This document shows, in pieces, positions 31,680 to 39,801 of a stretch of DNA of 64,000 nt (positions are counted from its first letter, which is position 1; every line of letters begins with the position of its first letter). Under the pieces are notes generated by a model, which made no database searches, was not told the origin of the DNA, and saw only the letters and a program-made list of their open reading frames with translations. The stretch is from assembly GCA_977006965.1 (NCBI GenBank), contig OZ345371.1, forward strand, positions 1 through 64,000, written 5' to 3'. Source of the DNA: Phymatolithon calcareum. Taxonomy: Eukaryota; Rhodophyta; Florideophyceae; Hapalidiales. A program made the position numbers and the translations under genes.

Positions 31680-34197
31680 TAGTGATGAACAACGACTCAC
31701 GACTCTTGCGCCCTGAGTCGCCTCCTTCGAGAGTCGGAGACTCGCGAGTCGCCCTCAAAAGAGTCGTTACGAGTCTCTTTATGATAAACGATGGTAATTG
31801 GTAGTAATTGCTAAGTGCCAAAAGTAGTTGAGAAGGCTACCAGTGCTCTCTGCACTGTATTATGAAGGTGCGGATTTTCGCTCGCACGATCGCAATCTTA
31901 TTGTTCTCGGAATGGCATCACTACCGGATGGAGATGCGAAGCTCGCGCAGAAATGGATCGAGTACACTTGCACCAGCGGTGATCACTTGTATTCCTGGGC
32001 GCTCTACAACGCTACAGGCAAAAAGTCTAGTTTTTTGTGCAAATTATGAAAAAGTCGTTTGCCAAGAACAATGGAAACTCAAATCTTGTGCGGCACCTGA
32101 AAAAGACTCACCCGGCCGTGGACACTTGCGTGGCCTTCCAGGATGCGATTTCGAAAAGGTCTATGGCAAGAGCTGCGCCGCTCCGTAGCATGCTCACCAA
32201 AATTGCGGCGACGAAGCTACCTCTGCAACACCCACAGCAGCGAAAGTTTGTCGATGCTGTGACGGAATGAATCACCGGTGATTTAGAACGCATGTCAATT
32301 GTCAACGATCATGGACTCTAAAAGCTCATGGAAGAATTTCTTCCTAGGTATACTTTGCCTTCGCGTGTAACACTACTTCGCCGTGTTCGAGATGCAGACG
32401 CTGCAGTATCGTATCTTCGTCTTTACAGCGTTGCTTACAAGACACTCATGCGATGGGAGCGACTACAGATGACTGGACTGACACCATGGGAACTTCGTAC
32501 TGCTCGCTGACCGTGTCGAGCTAGAACTATCAATCGCAACTACTGGCATGCCGTCGCTTCGTTGGACCTCACACAGGCCTTTCTCCTAGTACAAAATCTT
32601 CCCTTGTTAAGGTAGGTTACTATCTTCGGTCGAATGGTTCTATTCCAACATAAAGCTACAGATTGAACTTATTCATTTTCGTAAATTTGTGCATGGGGCA
32701 CAGTGCTCCAGGAGCAAAGATGTACCCATTCAACTGAAACAGTAAGATCGCAGAGGGACTTCTTTTTGTTTCCGACAAAAACAGAGTAGCAGATTTTCAG
32801 AAAGCTGCTCTGATATTCTTCGCGAATTCTAGAGCAGCTTTCTGTAATCATTCGAACGTGACATTATTGTTTATTAGATAGACAATTTCGAGAAAAGGGT
32901 GCCATTTCCGGAAACAAATTATTCCAGTGAGGTTGACACACCGGGAATTATTTCGTGCATCGAAAACCAAACAAGTACGCTGTTGCCTTGTCTTCAAGTC
33001 GGCCATAATCGATGCAGGATAGATAAGGGAAGATAACAAAGATGGAAACGCCGAAACACAGCGGTAAATTCTGATTTATTATCTCACGGCTACAATTCTG
33101 TAGTTTTCGAGGAAATGTGTCTACCCAGTAGAGTTCGAGTTCAAGGTGTTCCCAAATTAATTTATGGTCTCGTGTCTCAGCACACTTTTAATAAAACGAT
33201 TTTAACTTCGATCAGGCGCTGCAGGAAGGGGAGTAGGGAGGTACTGAGTTTGTTTTCAGGAGCAGCGGCGTCCAATGAGTAAAGCGGCAGGCTACAGTCC
33301 GTCGCTACGTGCTGACGAAGCTGTACTGGACTGTGAGATTGCCTGGCGCAGATCGCTTTACGTTTTCTCGAAGGCGGGCGGGAGGCACTCAATCTCATGA
33401 AGTCTTCCCCAGGCTGGGGTTCCCGAATATGTTTGCTTGCATAGCCGGTCTGTTGTGACTGCAGGGTCAGATGTATCAGCAAGGGTGCTGTTTTGTAGGG
33501 TCTGTACAGCTTTCCTCAGGTCGCCGTTCAGTGCCTGTCGAGTGGCACGCCGAATTCAGTACGCTGTCATGGCAGCGGTGTCTCGTAGAGGGTGCACGCG
33601 AGTGGTGTCGAGCGATGGGCATGCTTTTTCACGGCCAGGACTGGGTGCAGAGTATTCCAGGCTGAGAATTTAAAGAAGTCTAACCTGGCGATTGACGCGC
33701 TTTGTTTAGCGCCGAGGCAGCGTTGTGCTTTGGAGGCCGAGGGGCAGGGATAGCAAGCGGAGGAGATAGTTGAGATGCGCGGTTGTTGGAGGATGGGGCG
33801 TTCAGGTTTCGGCGGGTCTGCTTGCCAAGTGCTGTGCTAATTTAGCGGGGCCAAGATGACGCCCGGCGGGAAAGGTGCAAATTGCGGCGCGTAGAACTGT
33901 AGCGTTGCTAATCACCAATGACCGCAACAAGCCTAAAGGTGCCCTCGTGCTGCTTGCACCATGTTCTCAACAGCCATAATACATTTCATATCTACATGGA
34001 GAGATTCGAATCGCAACATTCTTAAAATTGACAGCACTGTAATACCCTTTTTGCGCGCTTACATGTATGAAATTTTCGAAAAACGACTCTTTCTGCATGT
34101 TTTATGAGTCATCACGAGTCGCGTTTGACTCGCGAGTCGCCACGTAAAGAGTCGTGCCACTCCGACTCGCAGTGATTGGGAGGAATGTACATCACTA
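31680..34197 (+). mobile_element. hAT element, 2,518 bp, inside copia pol
   Basis: The ends are TAGTGATGAAC at the left and TAGTGATGTAC (reverse complement) at the right. An exact 8-bp TSD, GTTCTATG, lies at 31672-31679 and 34198-34205. Both subterminal zones are packed with GAGTCG/CGACTC copies, including the palindrome GACTCGCGAGTC near both ends, typical of hAT subterminal binding sites. It encodes only the N-terminal part of a transposase (31,828-32,600); the rest is non-coding, so it is non-autonomous. A hairpin with 14-bp perfect arms lies at 32,798-32,844. Confidence 0.95.
31828..32620 (+). pseudogene. hAT transposase N-terminal remnant with BED finger
   Basis: Frames at 31,828-32,049 and 32,037-32,270 together give a BED finger: FLCKL, then NGNSNLVRHLKKTHPAVD (paired Cys lie across the frame switch near 32,045). 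Next, LMEEFLPRYTLPSRVTLLRR (32,323-32,382) matches the hAT P.Y.LPSR segment. After a shift, ATTDDWTDTMGTSYCSLTV (32,459-32,515) matches the TTD.WT strand that opens the RNase H-like core. The remaining core and dimerisation domain are absent. Confidence 0.8.
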
Positions 34198-34734
34198 GTT
34201 CTATGCCAATCAGACGCGGTTTTCGATTATACAGTAGCTCGAATGAAGAGGCCAACTTGTTTCCAACGCAGATCTTCTTGCCGTATGTTGCCTCAGCCAA
34301 TATATCTTCGACTGATGCCCTTTTGTTTTCTGCCCTGACACGGCGGTAGAAGTCCCGAAGTGTTCGGTTAGCTCTTTCGACGCGACGACATTGGCTTCGT
34401 GGTCATTTGCTGCCACCGGGATAAATCTTGCGGACAAATCTTCGCACATATTTGCAAACTCTTTGTTCAAGTACTCTCGGTCTCCATATATGCGTTCGGG
34501 GTTTCCGTGTCGTTGAACTTGAATTTTTGAAAATGCAGAAACTTTCTGAGACATGATTCTCCGTCGAAGGATGGCGGTTTCGGACCATCCAGTACATTTG
34601 TCAACGACGTGAAGACATGGGTTGCCATCAGAGTAGACGACGTCTACAGCAACGGAAGCTTGACTTCGGGTTTCCGGTAGAGTGGTGCTGACGACGGGGT
34701 GAGGAGAAGGGCCTCTGGCAACCGGCAGTCGCAT
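34198..34734 (-). CDS. copia integrase fragment, one frameshift
   Basis: SVAVDVVYSDGNPCLHVVDK then CTGWSETAIL is the first catalytic strand region, with GNPERIYGDREYLNKEFAN the second. The frame then shifts by one base near 34,385, and the other register reads RVERANRTLRDFYRRVRA, the helix that normally carries the third catalytic residue, followed by SFELLYNRKPRLIG. Up to the hAT border the register equals that of 31,671 on the far side. Integrase inserts the element cDNA into chromosomes (family knowledge). Confidence 0.8.
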
Positions 34735-35205
34735 TCCAATAGCAGTTCTGAAATATTTTTATCCAGCTCCGAGTTCCATTTTCCAGAGGAACGGATCCAA
34801 TTGCGTATTGCCGTGCGCGTGCCATGCGTGAGTTGGAGATGGAGCTTTTTTTGATTTTTGGCGTCGAAAACTTGGTTTTCAACAACGACGTCCGGCTTGT
34901 ACATGTCAGTTACTTGGAAGTTTTTCTCTGCCTCCATGTCGGCTCTGGTGAAATTGTGTGGGCTGTAGTATGAATTTCCCGGTGACTTGAACATGAGATA
35001 CATATGATGGCGGTCATGCTGAAGCGGGATCTTAACATATTCGCCCCGTAGCCTGAGCCCAAGTGCCATCTGTTCGCAGTTCAGGTTTTCTCCCATTGAC
35101 TTTAGCGTTGGTAAGCCGATCAGAAATGGAAGCGATCCAGAGATGACGTCGAAATGACTCTTGAATGTGCGAGTTTTCTTTTCCTTACTCTGGCATTCAA
35201 ATGGA
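34644..35205 (-). CDS. copia protease tail and GAG-pre-integrase
   Basis: The frame starts at an ATG at 35,096 but is open upstream to about 35,230. Upstream it reads FDVISGSLPFLIGLPTLKSM, a retropepsin-like ending. Downstream, LHLQLTHGTRTAIRNWI and later LLECDCRLPE give the H...H...C.C finger of the GAG-pre-integrase domain. The register changes near 34,700 before the integrase. Confidence 0.7.
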
Positions 35206-35316
35206 AATTCTAGTGGACGTTTTGTGAGCTACACAAAGGTAGGTAGCACCAGAGGAAGCCTTGCCCATATCTTCGGAAGTCTGTGGGGCTTTTAAATAAA
35301 CTTGAAAGGAAAAAAA
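35206..35316 (+). mobile_element. LINE C 3' end fragment
   Basis: About 110 bp nearly identical, in reverse complement, to the 3' end of LINE C at 55,130-55,230 (GTGAGCTACACAAAGGTAGG to GGGGCTTTTAAATAAACTTG then an A-rich tail). Strongly 5'-truncated. It lies at the upstream edge of the copia remnant. Confidence 0.85.
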
Positions 35317-35570
35317 ACACCAGGTTTTAACAAGTCTCTTTTATACCTGGTGTATATCTCTTTCATTGCTGCACTTTTTGAGGTTGTCTATGATTCCTAG
35401 CATGCCTTCGTGATACTTGCGAAGAGCGGCTTCTTTTTTGGTTTCCCTTCTTGACTTTCCTCCGAGGTCTACAATCTCCCTGTAGATATCCGAAACCGAT
35501 TCCGGGGAGGTATTTCCCTTCGATAGTCCTACTGCTTGTCTGATCTTTCAGTTACAAAACATTCTCATGT
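35317..35570 (-). other. Coding-like stretch of unknown origin, with hairpin
   Basis: The minus strand is open for about 60 codons (about 35,545-35,350), charged and helical (SDIYREIVDLGGKSRRETKK and so on), ending before a stop. It could be the C-terminus of another LINE or of gag. An inverted repeat ACACCAGGT/ACCTGGTGT lies at 35,317-35,353. Confidence 0.3.
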
Positions 35571-35685
35571 CATGCGGGGATATTAATGGGCAACGTTTCC
35601 AATGGTTCCATCAGTGTGCTCCACGGAGAAACGGAAAAAGCACTCATCATGTAGCGATTCGCGATCGGTGTGACGGAAAAATTGT

Positions 35686-36048
35686 ATGCTTTTATTTTTT
35701 AAGTCCTCAAAGACAGCATACGCCGACGAAGAGCAGCTTGGGTCTCGGCAACTGCCCTGTGTAACAATTGTGTACCCTAATCACGATTGCTTCACTCATC
35801 TTCATCTCTAAATCTAGTACTAGAATAGGAGTTGGAGATAGCAGGTGATGGATACTATAGTATTCATCACCTGCTACATTTTCTTCTTCGCAGTAAATAT
35901 TGCCAAGTATGCAGAATTCCTTGGCACCGCACATTCTTCTTGGCGAATTGACAAAGTTCGAGGGAGGGTTTCCACCTTTAGGGTGCTCCTTGCAACGCGA
36001 CGCTTGCGCTTGGGAGTTTATCGGTATCCCGGTCGGATCGCATAGCAC
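35686..36048 (-). mobile_element. LINE G-related 3' fragment
   Basis: The minus strand ends in GGACTTAAAAAATAAAAGC then ATACAATTTTT, the G-family type of 3' end. Upstream, LDLEMKMSEAIVIRV parallels the C-terminal LALEIHMLEEMIV of LINE G. The upstream frame to 36,048 is open but otherwise unlike G. It contains the long palindrome at 35,839-35,876. Confidence 0.6.
35839..35876. repeat. 38-bp near-perfect palindrome
   Basis: TAGCAGGTGATG on one side and CATCACCTGCTA on the other, joined by an inner palindromic TACTATAGTA core. Only one symmetric pair mismatches. It would extrude a long hairpin. Confidence 0.95.
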
Positions 36049-36289
36049 TTGGCGTATCGCACTTTCTCAAGAAGTCTTCCGGTATGCCACGGCAGTCGCT
36101 GCCATGGACTAAAGCGTCCCAGGGGTTACAGATTCCAGAGGGCCATAATTGGCCAGCTCACTCGCAGGGTCAACTGGAAGTACCCGCGGGCCGCTCTTAG
36201 CAGCGCGGCCGACAGTAGCGCGCTGGGAGTTTAGCGGTGTCCCAGTTCAGAGTTTTTGCAACATCATTCGCTCTTAAGTCAATTGCAAT

Positions 36290-36760
36290 TGGGCTTCTGA
36301 AACTGAAAACCTGAAATCACAGCGTCCCACAAGACAGGGGAGAATATTCCCACTCGAAGTCCCGAAGGAGACCAGAGGTGGGTTTTTGCAGTCCACTGAA
36401 TCGTGTTACACCAACAACAAAAGAAACTCTTCCATAGACAGAATCGAAGATTCCGAACTCGATGAAGCTCTCACAGTTATCTCAAACTTCATGCCCAAGC
36501 AACGACTTTCCGATATTCAAAAAGAGATTCTGGAAATGGCAGTTGATACCGTCCAAAGAAAATGAAAACGTAAGCGAAGGATTGTAGCGCAACGAAAAGT
36601 CTCTCAGGTGGAATGATAATTGACTAACGGAGCTTCAATGAAACAGAAATCCATCCATCCATAGACAGAATCCAGTCAAAACTTCTTGGCACTAGGAAAG
36701 TTACCCCAAGTGTCAGCAGATTCTTTGATAACTTTTAAAAAAAATCTACCTTTCTTCTGT
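36290..36760 (+). mobile_element. LINE E 3' end fragment
   Basis: Matches 52,600-52,820 of LINE E copy 2: ACAGCGTCCCACAAGACAGG, CCGAAGGAGACCAGAGGTGG, then GATAACTTTTAAAAAAAATC. It is split by a 212-bp LINE F fragment. Confidence 0.85.
36446..36657 (+). mobile_element. LINE F 3' fragment
   Basis: Flanked by a 15-bp TSD, TCCATAGACAGAATC, at 36431-36445 and 36658-36672. It runs from the C-terminal codons of LINE F to the (ATCC)n end. Confidence 0.9.
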
Positions 36761-36993
36761 TCTGAAACTGAAAGCACTAGTTTCTTCTCTAGGGCCACGT
36801 ATTATTCACACTTTTCGCACTTTTCGTATGCCGTTAAAAAATGTAGGGCCCTGATGGCGAAAATCCTATGGATAACATGAGGCCATCGAAACTAATCGCC
36901 ACATGCAAGCTGAATTTCCTTTTCCAACCCCATACTTACTGGGAAGTGCCGGCTCCACACAGAACCGATGCGCGAGCTCCGGATTCCGGCACC

Positions 36994-39237
36994 ATGTCAC
37001 ATGAAGTGCTCAGTCCTGCGGCAACCCTTCTCGGACATGAATCTTGGTCCCTGCGTTGTGCAGTATCCGCGGACGGTACTGTAGCTTTATCCGGAGATGG
37101 CACACCATCGGCGCACCTATGGAACATCAAAAATCCAGCAGCGTCCAAGCCTTTCGGTTCGAGGCGCCTCGGAATCCGCCAATGCGCGCTAAGTGCAGAC
37201 GGTGGCGTCGTGGCCGTGGCCACAGATCGTAGCGGCGTGACGATAAACGACGTCGGGACCGGCGACAGAGTCTTTGAGATCCCCTTGCCTGGAAAATTGT
37301 ACACTGCCGCTGGTTGTGCCCTCACTCCGGATTCTAAAACACTTGCCGCAACATTTCGTACCGGTAATCGCGCCAAAGGGCAACTCAGCGTATGTCAATG
37401 GCGCCAACCGTCGCCAAAGATCAAAGTTTTCGAACGCGAGTACAGCATATGGCAATGTGCGATTAGCGCTGACGGTCTTAAAGTGGCTTTTAAATTTTGG
37501 AACGCTAACGACACGGGGGTTGAGATGGTGGACTCTCGAACGGGAAATAAGATTGGGACATGGGAAAGTGTCGATGGGGAATGGAACTTTGCAATGGACG
37601 CTAGCGCCAGCACTATAGTTACGGCTAATGAATGGTGGTTGCGCGTGTACAACATCGCCGATCCGGCAGCTACCGGAAAGGATCCGGCCTCTGCAGGGAA
37701 GCCGCTACCTGGATACACACATGCTCATTTTGCGGACTGTAGTATTTCTGCGAATGGGACACGCGTTGTTGCTCCTCTTCGAGATAACAAATTCGGCGTT
37801 TGGGATGTGAAGACCGCTACGCTCATCACCGTTTTGTCTGGGCATGACAATTGCTCAAATGGTTGTGCGATTACAAGTGACGGCAGTCGAATCATTACGT
37901 GCAGTAATGATCGCACTGTTCGTGTTTGGGACTTGAATGTTGCTTCTACTATTACTCGGCGTACTGCTGTGGATCATGGAGAATCTCCGATGTTGGTATC
38001 ATTTCGCGATTTGCTTCTGGGGAAGGAGGGTCTTTCTATTTCAGAGGGTTTCCTGAAAGAAACGATCATGACCGAGAACGTTTCAGCCATTAGAGACCTC
38101 ATCTACGCTCACAACATTCTTGTAATGGCCAAGCGCGCCAACGACGATGTCGGTAAGCTCTTCGACATTACACAATATGCGTCGGTGCCGTACATAGCAG
38201 TGTGTGGCAAGCTGCACACAAGAACAGATATCCACATTGCGCAAGCCCTAATGCTGCACGCCGAGCGAGTAGGGCTTCTTCCAGACGGATACGCCCGTCG
38301 CTCTGCTGGGTCTCTGAACAAACTTACAGAAGACGCTTTGAAAAGAGTACAGTCGGAAGTCTTGGATGCATGGCGAGAAGTATTCCCACTGCAATCTCCC
38401 GGAGAGGAGGTGAATGTCAACGTTTCACTGGTCGCATATCTAAACTCGCTGCACCAAGAGCTTATATACGCGTACAGTGCATGTCACGCCATTCCATACT
38501 CTGCGATTGCTCGCTGCGTATTATTCCTCTCTCCGTCGTTTGTCCGAAGCCAAGAAGGTACACTTGAAGGGACTGAGGAAGCCAAGTCGGTTCCGGCACT
38601 GACAGCAATCTCAACTGAGCAGAGTGTTTCCCGAATTGAGAAGCTGATGCCATTTGATATCAGCTCTCCACTTGTGCTTCGTCATATGTTGCATGAAGAC
38701 GCCATTGAACAACTACCCACTAAAAGTCGGGATACTGTGAACACTGCAGTTTGGCACAGCTTCTTCGGGGATCTTGGAAATATTCATGGGCACTTGCGCA
38801 CATTTGCCGCTAGGGAGCGTATCACATGCAGAACATGTAACAAACCGGAATCAGCATCTGAGGACGCTCCTGACCATGATTCTAAACAATTACCGGAAGA
38901 AGTTATTCTGGAAGAGCATGTAGTTGATGATGACATCGTGCAAGAGATTAGAAGACCAGAACGGGATGCGCTTGAGATTTCTTACGCCGTTACAACGCTG
39001 AATGTCGAAGCGCCAAAGCACACGGTCCCTAATCTCGTCGAAGCACTATCGAGGAACAATGGGCCTAGCCAATCACAGCGATTACGACTGGAAGCTCTTG
39101 CCATTGATATTGAGCCACTTAAAACGGACATTGAACTTGTGGAAGAAAGTAGACGGATGACTTTGCAGAAGCATGGGCGCAGGAAAAAGAGGGACATTTT
39201 CAAAGGAGTTGCAACTGCTTGCTTCAAGTCAACATAG
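36994..39237 (+). CDS. WD40-propeller protein, paralog 1
   Basis: 747 residues from the ATG at 36,994 (context GGCACCATG). An in-frame ATG at 36,868 would add 42 residues, but alignment with paralog 2 begins just after 36,994. Residues about 8-316 form seven WD40-type blades. The blade ends include AHLWNI, VCQWRQ, LRVYNI, FGVWDV and VRVWDL, and the last blade is canonical (LSGHDNCSNGCAITSDGSRI). The rest is an alpha-helical-looking region of no family I know, with blocks shared with paralog 2: FRDLLLGKEGLSISEGFL, GKLHTRTDIHIAQALMLHAE and LMPFDISSPLVLR. It ends in a basic stretch without a membrane helix. Intronless. Propellers usually scaffold protein complexes; the function here is unknown. 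Confidence 0.88.
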   Translation: MSHEVLSPAATLLGHESWSLRCAVSADGTVALSGDGTPSAHLWNIKNPAASKPFGSRRLGIRQCALSADGGVVAVATDRSGVTINDVGTGDRVFEIPLPGKLYTAAGCALTPDSKTLAATFRTGNRAKGQLSVCQWRQPSPKIKVFEREYSIWQCAISADGLKVAFKFWNANDTGVEMVDSRTGNKIGTWESVDGEWNFAMDASASTIVTANEWWLRVYNIADPAATGKDPASAGKPLPGYTHAHFADCSISANGTRVVAPLRDNKFGVWDVKTATLITVLSGHDNCSNGCAITSDGSRIITCSNDRTVRVWDLNVASTITRRTAVDHGESPMLVSFRDLLLGKEGLSISEGFLKETIMTENVSAIRDLIYAHNILVMAKRANDDVGKLFDITQYASVPYIAVCGKLHTRTDIHIAQALMLHAERVGLLPDGYARRSAGSLNKLTEDALKRVQSEVLDAWREVFPLQSPGEEVNVNVSLVAYLNSLHQELIYAYSACHAIPYSAIARCVLFLSPSFVRSQEGTLEGTEEAKSVPALTAISTEQSVSRIEKLMPFDISSPLVLRHMLHEDAIEQLPTKSRDTVNTAVWHSFFGDLGNIHGHLRTFAARERITCRTCNKPESASEDAPDHDSKQLPEEVILEEHVVDDDIVQEIRRPERDALEISYAVTTLNVEAPKHTVPNLVEALSRNNGPSQSQRLRLEALAIDIEPLKTDIELVEESRRMTLQKHGRRKKRDIFKGVATACFKST

Positions 39238-39801
39238 GTTTCTGCGTTTCTTATCGTCCGCCGTCGTTCAGAAACAGTAAAGAACATTCTAAATGTGATA
39301 AATGACGAAAGAAAGTATACCTTATGGACAAAGATCTCATTACTCTTCGCCCTATTTGCAATTTCCGCACATATCCTTTAGTTCAGCAATAAGAAGGCCT
39401 TCCCATCATCGACCCTCTTGTGGGTATCGCATGAGGAAGCCTTACCTTTCAATCTTTTAATAATAAACCGTTTTTTTCGTTAGGAAGACTTTTAAAAAAA
39501 AGTCTTCCGAACGCAATCCAGTCGAAATATATTACACATTTCGCCCTTCCACAACGGATAACGATGCTCAATGGCCATCCCTTTTTTCACGGGACCTCCC
39601 TGCCATGACTTTTCTCACACAATCTCTACAACCCAACCCAACGTAGCATGAAATGGAAAGAATCAATCGGGCATGAGTGAGTAATCGTCGGCCCTGTCCC
39701 CGAACTAAGTACATAATACCGCGGCCCAACGTCTACTTCGTCCCAAATATCACCTCCCACAGCCGCCGCGCGCGCCGCTGGGAAAAGATTGCAGACTCCC
39801 C
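39238..39801. other. Intergenic region between the WD40 paralogs
   Basis: 564 bp. A hairpin with 11-bp perfect arms and a 4-base loop (GGAAGACTTTT/AAAAGTCTTCC) lies at 39,483-39,508, about 250 bp after the first stop codon. An AATAAA lies at about 39,460. It could mark the 3' end of paralog 1 transcripts; the promoter of paralog 2 must lie in the remaining 290 bp, where I see no recognisable element. Confidence 0.45.

Larger units (their letters stand above)
29465..35205 (-). mobile_element. Ty1/copia-like element, old, split by a hAT
   Basis: On the minus strand the order is protease tail, GAG-pre-integrase, integrase, RT, RNase H, polypurine tract, which is the copia order (integrase before RT). 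It is interrupted by the hAT at 31,680-34,197 and bounded by LINE fragments at both ends. The 5' LTR was not found. At the 3' end, AAAGGAGGG is followed by TGTGTAGAGAACGGG (29,523-29,546), a polypurine tract then a TG-starting LTR; the pol stop codon lies in the LTR start. Frames are broken near 34,700, 34,385 and 30,700. Confidence 0.85.

Noticed and set aside
36868-36993. N-terminal extension of WD40 paralog 1 from the upstream ATG
   Set aside because: Paralog 2 starts at the equivalent of 36,994; the extra 42 codons have no counterpart and lie over intergenic-type sequence.
39483-39508. Bacterial rho-independent terminator
   Set aside because: The hairpin is AT-rich and lacks a following T run, and the window is eukaryotic.
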